Shown: positions 1 to 13,031 of the stretch, one piece after another
How the letters are laid out: the number at the start of each line of letters is the position of its first letter
How positions within the stretch are numbered: position 1 is the first letter of the stretch
Origin: Acanthosepion lycidas
Taxonomy: Eukaryota > Mollusca > Cephalopoda > Sepiida > Sepiidae
NCBI GenBank assembly: GCA_963932145.1
Contig: OZ010586.1
Coordinates: 68,275,254 to 68,339,253, forward strand
Length of the DNA: 64,000 nt
Direction of reading: 5' to 3'
Notes under the pieces: model-generated
Databases searched by the model: none
What the model was told of the DNA's origin: nothing
What the model saw: only the letters and a program-made list of their open reading frames with translations
Position numbers and translations under genes: made by a program

Positions 1-189
1 TTAGTCGGGTCCTAAACATTTCAGTACTCTTCTGTATGCAAGAAAGAGTAGAATATCGAAATTATTCCTATTTAAAATAGTGTTAACAATGATATATTGC
101 GATTGTTCTCAAAAACACTTATTGTTCAATTAAATATTTTTTCAGTATGAAAAATGACGGTTAGATTTATATATGAGCTTTCATGAAAA

Positions 190-1112
190 GTGTTTCGGAA
201 GCAGGCATGGTTAAGCGGAACTGGTAAAAGCCTCAATCACACTAAGTTGTGTAAGATGAAGGATATGGCAAAAGTGACAAGACACTGTAATACAAGGTAA
301 AGCAAAGCAGTAATAAGGCAGTAACAAAGTAAAACAAATTCACAGTATAGAAATAGTGTTCGCACACAAAAGAGATACAGTCAAATTGTTATAGCCTTCT
401 AACTTCAAGACTAGAAAAAGAAAGAGAAATGTTTGGTGATAAGACTGAGAATTGTCCATTATTTATTGATCAGAAAGACATCCCAGGATGCATTTGTATG
501 ATTTTGAAAGAAACCTCAACAGAATGCAGAAAGCACTGGACGGCTGTTTCTTTCAGACTCAATGAATTACTTATATATATATATATGTATAAATTCATCA
601 CCCAAAAACCGGGTAAATTCTTTTGAGGCTAGAAAGTGAGGATTGTGCAGCTCCAATCTAGATACGGCAACAATACTTCATTTTGGTCGACTGTAAAGCG
701 AGAGCGTAGTAAGAGGAATCAGGTACTTTTTGGAATGGCAATGGATCGTATATGCAAGTTCTACCTCATAAGAAAATATTGACGTGACTGATGTTAATTT
801 AATACTGTCAGATACATTAATTAATACTCTTAAAAAGAGCGTTGAGAAAGCAAGCATGATTAAGCAGAATTAATAAATTTATCAGTAACAATTACAATAA
901 GAAATAATACGAGACACGAAAATGCAATGCAAGTCAACTAAGTAACAAAGCAAAAAGCTCACAAAATAGAAATAGTGTTCAGAGAGGTACAGCCAAGTGG
1001 TGATAGCTTTCTGACTTCAAGGTTGGAAAGAAAAGATGTGTCGGTAAGTCCGAGAATTGTCTGTTTTTATTGGCTATTAAGAAATCCCACTAGATATCTG
1101 TAGGATTTGTGT
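190..1112. repeat. Two diverged direct copies of a ~300-bp unit
   Basis: 190-525 and 842-1112 run in parallel: shared landmarks include an agcatgattaagc-like start, ATAGAAATAGTGTTC, a GATACAGnCAA stretch, and ATAGCnTTCTnACTTCAAG. The DNA between them (590-655) is a piece seen again at 2562-2625. No coding content recognised. Confidence 0.6.
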
Positions 1113-1319
1113 ATAAATTTGGGAAGGTTGGGTTTTTAGCAGTCTTTCACTGAGATAAAGATACTGGATTCTTAAAAAAACTCTTGTAAAAAACAAAAAA
1201 ACGCATTGTTCTATTGGGCTTAGAATGGAAGGATAAATTATATGAGACTAGCCGCTGAAAAGTCGAAGCAACACGAAGACAACACGTGACGTGTTAAACT
1301 CAACAACTTTATTCAAACA

Positions 1320-2080
1320 CTGCCGCTAGACCCCCCCCCCAAAAAAACCCCTAGTGGAACCGGAAGTGCTTACAATCATCATAATAATCAATATTATTGA
1401 TATTGTTATAACCAATATAAAATCTTCTTTGTAGTCTAATTTTGATGCAGTTATTAACTCTAATGTATTTCTCATTTTAAATTTCAGATTCAAATCCTGC
1501 AACAAAATGACCATCGCCAGCGACAGCCGAGTTGTCTTCCATAAAAAAAACTCTAATACGAACTGTATTTAGATTATGACGGAGGGATAGTTAGTCAAAG
1601 GAACAAGCAAGAGAACAATCAACAGAGAGAAAGAGAAGCTGAATAAGAGAAAAAAATATAAATATATACACTTACTCTTCATCTACCAGACTATTCTGTT
1701 TGCCCCCGTAAAGCATCAGATTTATCATCCAATTAAAAAACAGAAAACATTTATTTTTCAATGTTTTACTAACCTTCAGTCATTAATCTTATTAAGCCTT
1801 TTTTTTTTTGTTATGTCATCTTCCCGACGGCCACATCAACCATGTCCAGATGATATTTGTATTTCATCAATAAATATCTCGGATGATGGTCTTAAAAATA
1901 CGGTGTTCAATTGAGTTCAATTGTTTGAAAAAATAAGATTTCATTTGAAACTGCCTTCAAAAAAAAAAAAAAAAAAAAAAAAAATGATCACATACATAGA
2001 ACGCAACGCGCACACGCCTCCACACATGCATGGGGTTCATATATATCGTTTTTTTTTTAGTCATTTCATCCCAAGTAAAG
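1320..2080. other. Low-complexity stretch, no gene seen
   Basis: Holds a poly-C/poly-A run at 1328-1350, a poly-T run near 1800 and a poly-A run at 1960-1983. I see no convincing exon or element. Confidence 0.5.
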
Positions 2081-2089
2081 CAATAAAGG

Positions 2090-2480
2090 CACTAAGACGC
2101 AAGAGGTTACAGTTTGTGAAAGAAATATGAGAAAAAGAAAAAAAAATTATTAAGGAGAAACAACAAAGAAGAAGAAGAATTAAGAAAAAAAGATAATGAA
2201 GAGAGTTTCACAAGCGAGAGAAGAAACTGTTAGCATAGAACAGTTACATCTAGCTGCCATTTCAACTGTAAAAATGATGAGGCCTTGCTGCCAATGTAGT
2301 ACTTCACTTAAGTTTGTAAAGTCTAGGTACCAAAGCGGAAAAATATTTATAGAAAATGCACAGGGCTGTTACGTTACGGCGATGGGAGAGTGACTAAAGC
2401 CGAGATGACAGGTCAGGACCGATAACATTTCAGATTCTTCTTTGGTTTCTATAAAGAATCTTTAAATACATAGTAGAAGC
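2090..2480 (-). mobile_element. LINE family B, 3' fragment
   Basis: Minus-strand fragment of the reverse transcriptase C-terminal region seen repeatedly in this window. The family signature is a reading frame with F-S-R-T-S-R-L-W-N-S-L-P and N-L-Q-x-F-K-x-N-V-N-R-H-L, followed by a 3' tail that reads TTGCTTGGGGTGAAATGA. Here the protein is degraded, but the DNA match to the other copies is clear. Probably a CR1/Jockey/I-type non-LTR element. Confidence 0.65.
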
Positions 2481-3089
2481 ACCAGACGAGATGTGATACA
2501 TATATCAACAAATAAAATTTGTTTCGAGACATTAAAAAAAAAAAAAGATTTAGTGTATTGTGTATAAATTCATCACCCAAAAACAGGGTAAATTCTTTTG
2601 AGGCTAGAAAGTGAGGATTGTGCAGAAGCCACTCATGGTAGAGGATTATCAAATGTAAAAGGAGACAGAAAAAGAGAAGATTATGACTATAATTAGGAAA
2701 GATAGTAACTGACCTAGGTTAATTCTTTTAAGGCAAACAGTTTTATAATCGACCAGTGTATTTCTGGGGGATAACATTTTAAAGGCAAGCGGTCTTTGTG
2801 CTCGACAAGTGTATTTTATGTCACCCCATAGAAAGAAGCCCAGGGGAGTGATATCTGGTGAACAAGGGGGTCAGGGAATTGGGTCATCCCTTGCAATTCA
2901 CTCGTCTTGAAATGTTAGGGGTTCATTTAACAGTACCTCTTTCATTACCAGGATACCTGAAATACACAAATCCAGTGTGATTAAAAATTTTGGTAAGTAC
3001 TTAGTACATAGAAAAAAATCTGATTAAGATATCTCATCAATTGCCTTTGTAATATATTTTTTAAATTGCAAAAAGACTTTATGGACAAC

Positions 3090-3715
3090 ATGTATATTAG
3101 AAGCATCATCAAATCAAACATGACAGCATTGAATAAATGCCCGAACGAATGGTAGATTTATAAACGCGCAAGATGGATTCTGGCGAGAAAAACTGTCTGA
3201 CACGACACATTTATCCAACTCTCCTAGCAGCAGGGCCTAGCAATTGATTTATAGAGAGATGAATATTCCAACAGTTTAAATTTCTCAATTTATGTTCGAC
3301 AGTCCCAGTATATTCTAAAATACACCCAGTAGTGATTCTCATCCCATCGTTACGATTGACAATCGCTGTACTAGAGTTTTCAAAACAATATAATATGAAG
3401 CCAATTATATACATGTAATAATAGGCTTTGCTTAAACTGGAAATATCACGCGTACATGGGATTAGTAAAAAAAAGATCAGTTTCCCTTGCTTTTTAGAAT
3501 ACCTCAGGCATCGGAGATTGATCTAGACTCTCCCAATTTGTGCAATTAAAAAAATGTAATGCACCGTCAATCGCAATCTTCTGTCTTCCTGAATCATGTT
3601 CTCTTATTGTCCTTTCTCCTATCTCTCACATTTCTCCTTATCTCTCACTGTCATTGTTAACTTGCGTCTTAGTGGAATTATCACCTTGCTTGGGATGAAA
3701 TGATAAGGACAAAAA
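3090..3715. mobile_element. LINE family B fragments in both orientations
   Basis: 3090-3420 matches the interior of the minus-strand copy at 32750-33000 (shared GGCGAGAAAAAnTGTCT). 3585-3715 is a plus-strand 3' tail ending near TTGCTTGGGATGAAATGATAA. Confidence 0.5.
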
Positions 3716-3959
3716 CTACAATTTTACAATGCACATTTTGGAAGTAAACAATTTTTGAAAGTGAAATAAACACGTTCTTAAATATGATGAAAATTTGTAG
3801 GGGAAAAATGATTGGAAAATGAATACGATAAACAGCAACAGATACAAGTTTCAACACACTATTCATCGAGTATCTAATGAAAAACGGATTTACTATCCTG
3901 TGAGTAAATAAACAGTTATCGTTTGGGAAAGCGTAATCGGCGAGACCGGTGCAATTTCC

Positions 3960-5350
3960 AGCCTACTCTCCTTGGCAGAAATGCCGTTGGAAAAAGCAGA
4001 AATTCATTTATTCTTCCCTCAACTATGGCTTAAAATGTAGGGTAGACTTGGCTCTCTAGCCTTTGGTGACAACCAATCTACGAGAAAGAAAACTGTAACA
4101 TTTAGAAAACCGAAAAAAGTCAATGAGAAGCCACTGCGAGAAACGAATTTGCGTTCAACAAATTTCATGGCAATTACTGTTCAAGAAAAAATGGTTGCAG
4201 AGGTGAACACATCAATGAGGATGGGAGTGGAGTCTTATAGGCGGAGTAAGTAAAATGGTAATTGATGTGTAACATAGTGAAAAAGGGACTATATAGTTAA
4301 AACGATTAGCGTAACAGTTATCGGCGCAGAAAATGGAATAGGCAAGCCAAGTTCAAATCCTCGCCTAGTCTGTTGCATTCACTTTCGCAAAACAAGTATT
4401 TCAAAAAGACATGAATCTGTCTATGCTTCCTCCTATGAGAATATACGAAAAGGAAAACACTGAAATCCAAATCATGAAGGAGGCAATGGGAAACTACTTC
4501 ACAATCTTTCCCAAGAAAACATGGCAAGACTTTATTTTATATACTGAGGTTCCTCTATACAAGGCATAGAAGCCACTCATGGTAGAGGATTATCAAATGT
4601 AAAAGGAGACAGAAAAAGAGAAGATTATGACTATAAGTAGGATAGATAGTAACTGACCTTTGACTTGAAGTGGTTAAGAGATACATCCATTCAGTAGAAG
4701 TTCTCGGGAAAAAAACTGAGTGGAACTTCCTCCTTACGGATGGAATACGAAAGAAATACGGGTAACCAGACGAGAATAAAGAAAAGATAAAAAAAAAATG
4801 AACAGAAAATAAAAAAAAAGGATAATGTGGGGAGTCATGAACGTCTATCTCTAGAAGGTGATTGTATTTAAAGAAAATTCAATATGAATTCAATATGAAT
4901 ATATTAGTTGGTATGATAAGATATTAATATGATTTTTTTTGTGAATAGTAGTTGGTTTAATCTTTCAACCAATGGAAACTGGAAATCATCGTGAATGAAG
5001 ATGTTTAAGTTTTTCTACCAATTCACATTTTCTGTTTGCGTTTAGTCGTTCTTGTTTTAGTTTATTTTGAGAGTGGTAATTTCATCTTTTTAGAAATGTT
5101 ATGTTGGAGACCGTCTCGGAGGAACTGAGGAGAAGAAAGAAATCGTTTAAGAAGAAAGTTTCACTTATTTTGATGCTATAATATTAATTTGTAACGGAAA
5201 ATGGAAACGGCAAACCGAGATTCCGGCCGACTCTGTTACATTCACTTCATCCTAATACGCCGGTAGAAGTAAATTAACAGCACATGACTATTTTGTACAA
5301 GAAGGAAATCACTGAATTTAAAATAGTAGAAAGACAGCAACAAGGAACTA
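3960..5350 (+). mobile_element. Diverged tRNA-type SINE pieces and a LINE tail
   Basis: 3960-4150 resembles the body of the SINE described at 31101. 4300-4550 carries a B-box-like AAGTTCAAATCC with a SINE-type tail, and 5190-5350 is a weaker relative. 4568-4680 repeats 2617-2700 almost exactly (GAAGCCACTCATGGTAGAGG). The stretch 4600-4800 reads on the minus strand like a decayed LINE reverse transcriptase end. Confidence 0.45.
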
Positions 5351-5527
5351 CTTTTTTTTGTACTTGTCCCCGTGTCATATCAGGACTTGGACGCTCATAG
5401 CTATCCACAACTTCCGATTTTTTTGTATTAGGTCATTGCAAATGTTTGTACCAGATTAGTAATTAAAAACAATAAAAACGAAAATCCAACAGCTTCTGTC
5501 TATATTTCTGAGATGAGTTATTATGTA

Positions 5528-5597
5528 CAGTATTCACATTAGTCGGACAGATATGGCGACAAAGATGAGGACAATAGTCCGTCTAATGTAAATACTA
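5528..5597. repeat. Imperfect hairpin with Penelope-like loop sequence
   Basis: Arms 5528-5548 and 5577-5597 pair imperfectly. The loop GGCGACAAAGATGAGGACAA recurs at 45738-45760 with one difference and in part at 39060-39085 reversed. Confidence 0.5.
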
Positions 5598-5935
5598 TCC
5601 AACAGCTTTTAAGTAATTTTTGTTTTCTGACTATCCTTCTCAGACCCTGTTCTAACATCCATTATTCATTAGATAGATCTTTTCCTCTATCCTTCTTGCC
5701 TTTAATATATCCTGTGAGTATCAAATTCTTCAAACTCTCTTTCTTCATTAAATCCTCAAAATTTCTCTTTCTGATTTTAAGTATAGAGTTCCTTGTCAAT
5801 TTTTCCTATTTTCTCTTAAAACTTCCTCGATTTCCCAATCATGGTATTCCCAGGATCCGTCTATATACCCACATCTTTACTGCCCCAAGTCTTCATCTAT
5901 GATGAGATTGTTCAGCATTCCCTGTCATATATAGT
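5590..5935 (-). mobile_element. LINE family C, 3' fragment
   Basis: Reversed copy of a second LINE family whose frame elsewhere contains Q-L-K-F-L-G-H-I-M-R-K. Landmark: CTTCTTGCCTTTAATATATCCTGTGAGTAT-type sequence, shared with the copies at 46085, 49440, 60590 and 62340. Confidence 0.6.
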
Positions 5936-7380
5936 GGATTGATATTACATAGCAGTTCAACACTCGACTCGGTTTCCCCAAAATAGTAATGGTAATGCTC
6001 TGTTTGCAGATATTAAAAGAAGAGGAAGCTGTGAAGAGACATAATCATCATCCAGAAGAGTCATGTTTTCTTTTTTTATAATATTTCGTAATTGCAAAAT
6101 AAAACATTTTGTAATTTTGTCGAATTAATTTTTTTTACTTGATGCTTGTGAAAACAATTCTTTTCGACAAATTTGAAAAAAAGGCATTAAAAATAAAACA
6201 ACCACAAAAAAATAAACTGCACTCATATGTAGAATGTGATTAAAAAAAAATATAAAAATCTGAAAAATTTTGAAAATTTAAAAATTTTGAAAATTGGAAA
6301 ATTTGAAAAATTTTGAAAAAATTGTAAAGCCATATTAAAAACAAAGCAAAAAAACAAAACAAAAAAAACAAAACAAGACAAATTTGAAAAAACATTAAAA
6401 ATAAAACAACAATTTTAAAATCTTAAAACAAAACAAGAAAGCGGGCAAAATGTACAATTCTTTAAAAAAAACAAACAACAGTTCTTGGCATTTTCACAGA
6501 TTTTACTTAAACAAAATCAGAAGTGAAAAACCAAACACAAACAGAAAATAGTTATAAAGATTTTATTGAGTTTTTGAAACGCTTTTTGTTACACGAACAA
6601 TAACTAGTTTATCAAACCCAAAGTCATCAAAATATTTGTTAATTAAGGGATAATAACAGGGCAAATGTTTCGTTCACAACCAAACACTGGTGCGAGAATA
6701 AAGCAAGTAATAACACGTATTGTTTTGACAATTATTTTTTATTTTTAATTAGTCGGACTTTCCCGATTTATATTGCCAAAATTTAATTGGATGGAGCAAT
6801 TTCCTAACATTTTTACACTTTAAAAAATGCTATTTAGCAAGTGATCTGTGGGCTCGTAACTTCTTTTGCAACGAAATGAATGAAAAATAAGGAAAATCTA
6901 ACAACGATATAGCTACGTCAATACTCAATAGTTATATGGCAATAGTTTGAAAATAGTATCCATATTGTTTAGAATTCATTCATATCTAAGCAAGGATGAC
7001 AAAACAATAGACTTATTTTCCATATTGTCTTAAGAGAAGAGAAGTAAGCGTGACATTGTCAGTATTCATAATTAGTTTATTAATGAACGCACATAATGAT
7101 TTCGAAGCCAATGTTAATTCACAGATAATAAATGAACGGAACATGTGAAGAGTCATGATCCTGAAAGGATATGGGATTTCATTTAATTAATTTCGTGTCG
7201 TTGCTGATGTTGTCATTGTTGTTATTATAATCGATGCCTTTACCTGTTCATATCGGATATCACGTGACAACAAGGGCTCTGACCGTCGGAGATCACCAAC
7301 ACTTTTCTCAGTTACCTTGTTGAACCCAAAAATGCCGTGGTCTGTATAGTGTAAAAGCTCTACTACAGATTTATAATTTA
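5936..7380. other. AT-rich DNA, no gene seen
   Basis: Long stretches of A-rich degenerate repeats (6180-6480, AAAACAAAACAA and AAAATTTTGAAAA types). I see no reading frame, RNA gene or recognisable element. Confidence 0.5.
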
Positions 7381-7389
7381 TCCAATTTA

Positions 7390-7469
7390 TTAGGTTGGTG
7401 CAAAAATAATTTCGTTTTCTAACATATGTTACTATGTGAGAAAACGAAATTATTTTTGCACCAACCTAA
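7390..7469. mobile_element. 80-bp palindromic mariner MITE (MADE1-like), copy 1
   Basis: Starts TTAGGTTGGTGCAAAAATAA and ends with its reverse complement, leaving only a short centre. It is flanked by TA on both sides, the mariner target duplication. Size and terminal sequence closely resemble human MADE1, the 80-bp MITE of the Hsmar1 mariner. Confidence 0.92.
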
Positions 7470-7499
7470 TAGATTGCAGCTTTTTCGGTACAGTTCCAA

Positions 7500-8110
7500 A
7501 TAAATTACCTACTTCAGAGCATACTCCGATCATTTGTGAATAAATATGCTGATGATACAACGATATATGAGTGAACCTCCAAAACTCAAGATGACCAGCA
7601 ACTCTCCTCTGACTTAGCTTAAACGGTTCAGTGGGTTTAAAACTGGTTGAAGTGTCTCGAAAACTAAACTAGCGACGTTCCATCATTACCGATCAGACAA
7701 CTACCGTAATTCGCGATGAACGGAGACCCAGTGCTTTGAGCGTCTGTTAGGACTTAACTCAAATGGAACACGTACATACGAGCCATCGCTAAAAATGCTG
7801 GAAATGTGGTCGGTTCACTGTGCCGATCCAATAAGTACCTGACTCCACGTGCTATCCTGTATCTGTACAAGAGGCAGATCAGGACGAAAATGGAGTACTC
7901 TTGCCATATATGGGCAGGGTCTGTCCAGTCTTCACTTTCAAAAGCGATTCAAAATCGCCACCGCGTCCTTATGGGTGATGAATTATTTTCCACCGTATAA
8001 CTCCTTTCCCATAGACGAAACGTCACAACCCTCTCGCTGATCTATCCCTGTTTCCAGGGAAAGTGTTCAGACGAACTACATTCTTTAGTTACACCAGTTC
8101 TAACCTTCAC
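7500..8110 (+). mobile_element. LINE family A, reverse transcriptase 3' region
   Basis: Plus-strand frame reads MVGSLCRSNKYLTPRAILYL, then K-M-E-Y-S-C-H-I-W-A-G, the conserved C-terminal block of reverse transcriptases in Jockey/CR1-like LINEs. The 5' part (7540-7800) is the decayed palm region. Copies of the same family are at 11890-12950, 25010-25610, 48730-49130 and 57030-57310. Confidence 0.75.
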
Positions 8111-8266
8111 GGCTGAGACCCACCCGCCATGTAAAGTAAAATGTACGTGATTTTTTAAAATTTTTTTATAAAAATGTTTAGTGGAAAACGTTATAAAGCC
8201 TAGCTTTCTGATCTTAGGTATCTAGTTGGGACCCGGAAAGGAATGTGTATACAACAGAAATCAAAG

Positions 8267-8269
<3 letters not shown>

Positions 8270-8322
<53 letters not shown>
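8270..8322. repeat. (AAT)n microsatellite
   Basis: About 17 uninterrupted AAT units. Confidence 0.95.
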
Positions 8323-8842
8323 CCGGAAATGTTGCTGAAATTTGCTAGAATGCTTAAGAGAGTGTGGCAGGGTTTAGGTAATTTCATGCCTTCTGGTTAT
8401 CGGTGAAAGCCACGAGATGTCGTTTTCGCTTGATTTGGGATATTAAAAGGCAAAGCTAAAAGTATGTGAAAACTACATAAGTGCCTTAACCCTGTCAGGG
8501 AACTGACAAAGAGAAGTGGTAAATGAAAATGCCAGTAGTGCCAGTCGTAGCTGGAGCACTGGGAACAGTTCGGAAGAGCATAATAAAGTGGTTGGAAGAA
8601 CAAGAAATACGAGGAAAACTCGAAATGATCTGGAAAACAGCCTTGATAAATTCAGCTAGGATACTGGGGTGACTTGCTGTCACTTGATCTTCAGTCCAGT
8701 GACATATAGCTCAATAACTATTGTTTTGAAAACACAACGTGTAAAGATAAGAACAAATATACCATAAAGGATATATAACAAAATATACTTTGGTTTTCGG
8801 AGTATAAGATTTGATGTTAAAAGCTGATTGCATCTTCTAAAC

Positions 8843-9012
8843 CACGGGTGGCCAACTTTTTTTTTTTTCGCCATCACCCACTTTCTTATGGAAAAATTAC
8901 CAACTGTATAGTAAATATTGTTTGGTTCATAAACTGTTTTTTTTATGATGTAAAGGGAGGTAAAAAAAAAATAACGCAAATTTACGCGGCTGTTGCTAAC
9001 TTGACCATTGCA

Positions 9013-9069
<57 letters not shown>

Positions 9070-9600
9070 AATTTAATTTTATGGTCAAGATTTCTTTTAT
9101 GGTTAGGGTTAGTGTTACTAATGTTAACAAAAAATTAAGCGATTTTTGTTGATAATTATAAAATCAAAAATAATATACACATCTACCAAGCAATAAAAAC
9201 TGAGCGAATATATTTTTTGTTCTACTTGCTCTTCTGTTATCTGATTTATATCCGTAAAAAATTATTTTGTCGGAAGAACCATTTGAATGTTAATGGCCCT
9301 TCTCAACACTCTAGAAAAATAGCCAAATATTTGTAGTTGCCGGGATATTTGTATCTCAGAATGTGACCCAGTTATTCCCAGGCTCTTGCATTTTTTTTTA
9401 TACGGGTTCTTTGCATATCTCATTTGAATATATTTTTCCGAGTAGCATATATTGAACACTTTTTTTTAACACTCAAAATTTTATATTGCCCGCCAACATT
9501 TCCAATCGCCCACCATTTTGTGTTCAGTTCCTCATCATCCATCTAGCAGTTGAAATCGCCCATCGGTGGGCGATATCAATCAGGTTGGGAAACTCAGCAC
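8843..9600. mobile_element. hAT-like non-autonomous element
   Basis: Left end CACGGGTGGCCAACTT and right end, reversed, AGTGCTGAGTTTCCCAACCT resemble hAT-type termini. Subterminal sequence on both sides carries a CGCCCACC-type motif in opposite orientations. The interior is AT-rich and contains an (AT)n array at 9018-9065. No transposase is visible, and the target duplication is not clear. Confidence 0.5.
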
Positions 9601-10015
9601 TAAAGATACGAATAAAACAGAAAAGTAAAGGAAAATTTTAATGAGCTAAAAACAGGACTTGCTTTTATACTCGGAGGTTCAATAAGCTAACTCCAACCTC
9701 TTAACAAAAATATTAAGTGAGAAATAGAACAACTGTAGGCTAGTAGGTAGATTTCATTACGCCCCCGACAGGACAATGGAAAAGATTGATGATGCTTGCT
9801 CAGGTGTACACGTTGGAGAATAATTCATGGGGAAAAATAAGAAATGATTTAGCGATTAAGTCATTTAAGAAATATGATATCAGTAACGCAATGAATGAGA
9901 CTGAGGATGACATTCTCTTCTCTTTGATCACAATATTGGATCTAATAATAAGATATCTGATTCCTTTGTATGCGATAGCTAAAGCAAGGAGGATTTTTTA
10001 GGTTTTGCATCAAGC

Positions 10016-11088
10016 AAAAAAAAATAAAAAAATAAATAAAATAAATAAAATAAAATAAAAAAAATAAAAAATAAAATAAAATAAAAATAAAAGTAATACT
10101 TTTCTTTTTATTTACAATATTTACCAATTTTGAAGTTTTGAGTTTTGTTTCTTGCATTTAGAACAATATACATTTAAAGTATCCGATTAAATAATAATAA
10201 TAAAAAACTCTCTCAAATACGACTTTAGCTTTTTTGTTCCAAAAGCTAGCCTTCGAAATAAATGTGCGTCTTATACATTTTATTTTTCTGAAAGATTCGG
10301 TAATAATAAATCTATAAATTAATGAAGTAAATATCTACTGACTGATACAAGCTTGTTTTTTGAAGAATTTACAGGAAAGAATATATTATCAGCGATAGTC
10401 ATAGTTATCTCCCTTAGCCACAGTTATCTCCCTTAGTCATAGTTTAGTCATTGTTATCTGCCTTCATTATAACAGTCAATGTAACGCATTTACTTTTTGG
10501 CAGAGATGATTAAACACGTTTATTTTGTAAATAAAATTAATGATTTTTTAAAAATAAATACCAAAGTTTAAAAAATAGTGCCAACATTTTTAATAGCATT
10601 TATAATCACCATCATTTCTCCATTTTCCATTCATTCACTCATACTTTAGGTGCTTCTTAAATGAAGCAAATTTATGACTGCCAGAAACGTTGGACTCCAT
10701 ATTCGCTGTCGTTTTATATCACAACATTCAGGCTTTTATTTTCCAGCCTATTATTGATGTCCTTTTATTTGGTTGCTCTGCATTAGGACGGGCGCTGCTA
10801 AGGATGGTGGGAACCTATAATTGAAAAAGAATAAATGTGTATTAAAATTTTGTTAAAAAGGAATAACATTGTACAGCCACTCTTCAACGACCGGCTTCAG
10901 ATCAAACGAACACGTCGCTAAACGTGCTTAGTGAGAAGTTGTATACGATGCATGTAATGGGTTTATATCAACTCGCTTCAGACAGCTTTAATGTCACTTT
11001 TCGACAATTTGTAACATTTCTAATTTATTCCTAACCTCTTGAACAGTATTGTATTGAACAATAAACGTCAAAAACAAATTCGAAAATC

Positions 11089-11090
<2 letters not shown>
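10016..11090. other. AT-rich intergenic DNA, no gene seen
   Basis: Begins with an A-rich (AAAAT)n-like run to about 10100. 10380-10480 has three imperfect copies of AGTTATCTCCCTTAG. Nothing else recognised. Confidence 0.5.

Positions 11091-11093
<3 letters not shown>

Positions 11094-11151
<58 letters not shown>
11094..11151. repeat. (AT)n microsatellite
   Basis: Pure AT dinucleotide run followed by a short GT run and TATGTATATA. Confidence 0.95.
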
Positions 11152-11153
<2 letters not shown>

Positions 11154-11644
11154 GTGTGTGTGTATGTATATATTCGGTTTGCTTATAGTAAATACAGTAC
11201 AAGCACATTTTTTTAAAATTTTTTCACTTTATTAATTTTGATTAAAAAAAAAAGAAAACAAACACGATTAAATGTTTCAAGTAATAAACAAAACTGTTGT
11301 GACCTCATCATTAAAGCTGACATACTTCCGGTCATGATCACACGAATACTGACATGCGCACACACATCGACAAGCGCCCAAAATCTTGAAATAAAAGTTA
11401 ATTGTTATTCAGTCATCAGAGTGCCGACTTGTGTATTTTTTTTATATTTTCGCTTGATGAACTCATTTACCCTTTATAAAGCTGGTTTATAAAAGGCTTA
11501 ACTATAAAAAGTACTATCTTGGATTTTTATTTTTATTTTATGTTTTGTGAGATTTTAGAACTGGTCATATGATCTGGCATCGTTAAGCAGATGAGTCCTT
11601 AATTGAGGAGTGACTATATTGCAATGTTTTATCTTATAACTTTA

Positions 11645-12690
11645 CAATGGACATATTAAAATGTATAATAAATATAAAATATATAAAAAATATATTAAAA
11701 AAGGAGATAAAAAGCAATAAAAATATCACTGTCAAAAAGTAAATCTGAAAAGTACATATTAAAATAAACACCAATAAAGCGATGACAACAAAAGAATCTA
11801 ATCTGTTATTGTTCTTAGCTCTTCAAAATTCAATTGAGTACAAAAAAATATAAAATTGTGTACAATTACCAAAATTCCATGAAGAAATTATCAGGGACAA
11901 TGAAGACTACGAGTCACTAACACATAGGATTAACCCCCCCGACAAGACACCCTACCTAAATCTCAATCCAAACCTCAAATAAAACTCTTATATTCGTATT
12001 ATCGTCAAAGAAGCTGGAACAATGGTTGGTTTCTTGTATTGCGTCAGAAAATACCTAACTTCTGCTGACGAACGTTAGATCGGATCAAGAGTGAAATATT
12101 GCTGCCATATCTGGGAAGATGCAAGCCAGTCTTCACTGTCATGCTTTCAAAAGCGATTACGCAGCCTTGTGTGTGATGAATTATTTTCTACTCTGCAACC
12201 CATATCCCACCGAAGGAACGTCGATAGCCTCTAGCTACTCTCTCGTTATTGCGATGGCAAATGTTTTAACGAGTTGCATTCACCAGCTGTCATGATCACG
12301 GTGACAAATAATAATAATTCCCATTCTTCTCGTGTTCCTTTAGTAAAAAAGCTTTCTTGATGTCAGGGATGTGCCGTCAATAAATACTCAGTGTAGCTTG
12401 TGACCTTTATGCAGTAAATCTACAAAAAGAAATGCATTTTATGCATAATAATCAGAGTACACTTCATAATTTTGTGCACAATTTTATATCTTTTGTACTC
12501 GATTGAATTCTGAAGAGCTAAGAACAATAACCGATTAGATTCTTTTGTTGTCATTGCTTTATTGGAGTTTATTTTAATATGTAATTTTCCGATTTACTTT
12601 TTTACTGTAAATATTTTTTCATTGATTTTCATCTCCTTTTTTAATATATTTATATATATTTTATGTTAATATATACTTTTTAATGTTGGA
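11645..12690. repeat. Large inverted repeat around a LINE A fragment
   Basis: 11645-11870 and 12473-12690 are reverse complements at roughly 90 percent identity by eye; for example GAGCTAAGAACAATAACnGA occurs in both orientations. The roughly 600 bp between them holds a LINE family A piece. Confidence 0.75.
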
Positions 12691-12950
12691 TTAGGTGCGT
12701 TTTGTACCACAGAAGGAAAATGTAGCTGCTGATCTATTTTATTCAGATTAGGCACTGCATACCTTGCATACATAGACGGCACATCCCTGCTTGACACGTT
12801 GAAATCCAGTGTTAAGCATTATGTATCCTACTAACCTTCATAATACGCACTTCTTGCTTCCTCGTCTTCCCTTTAGAACAATCTCGTTCAGTAAACTTCT
12901 ACCTTGAGTGGCTCTTGGGCCTTATATTGGGGGAATTTAAAAAAATCATT
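11890..12950 (+). mobile_element. LINE family A, split copy
   Basis: 11890-12290 holds the reverse transcriptase block (frame fragment E-Y-C-C-H-I-W analog) and 12830-12950 the 3' end with TACCTTGAGTGGCTCTTGGG, also seen at 25570 and 49085. The interruption corresponds to the right arm of the inverted repeat. Confidence 0.6.
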
Positions 12951-13031
12951 GTCTTAGTAGATTTACTGCCTTACTGGGCGGGGAGAACTGATAAGAAGAA
13001 GAGAATAAAAGTAGGTGTCAAAGCAACTCAC

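Noticed and set aside
9018-9066. Frames with I-Y-I-Y-I-Y runs here and at other AT arrays
   Set aside because: Artefacts of AT dinucleotide repeats.
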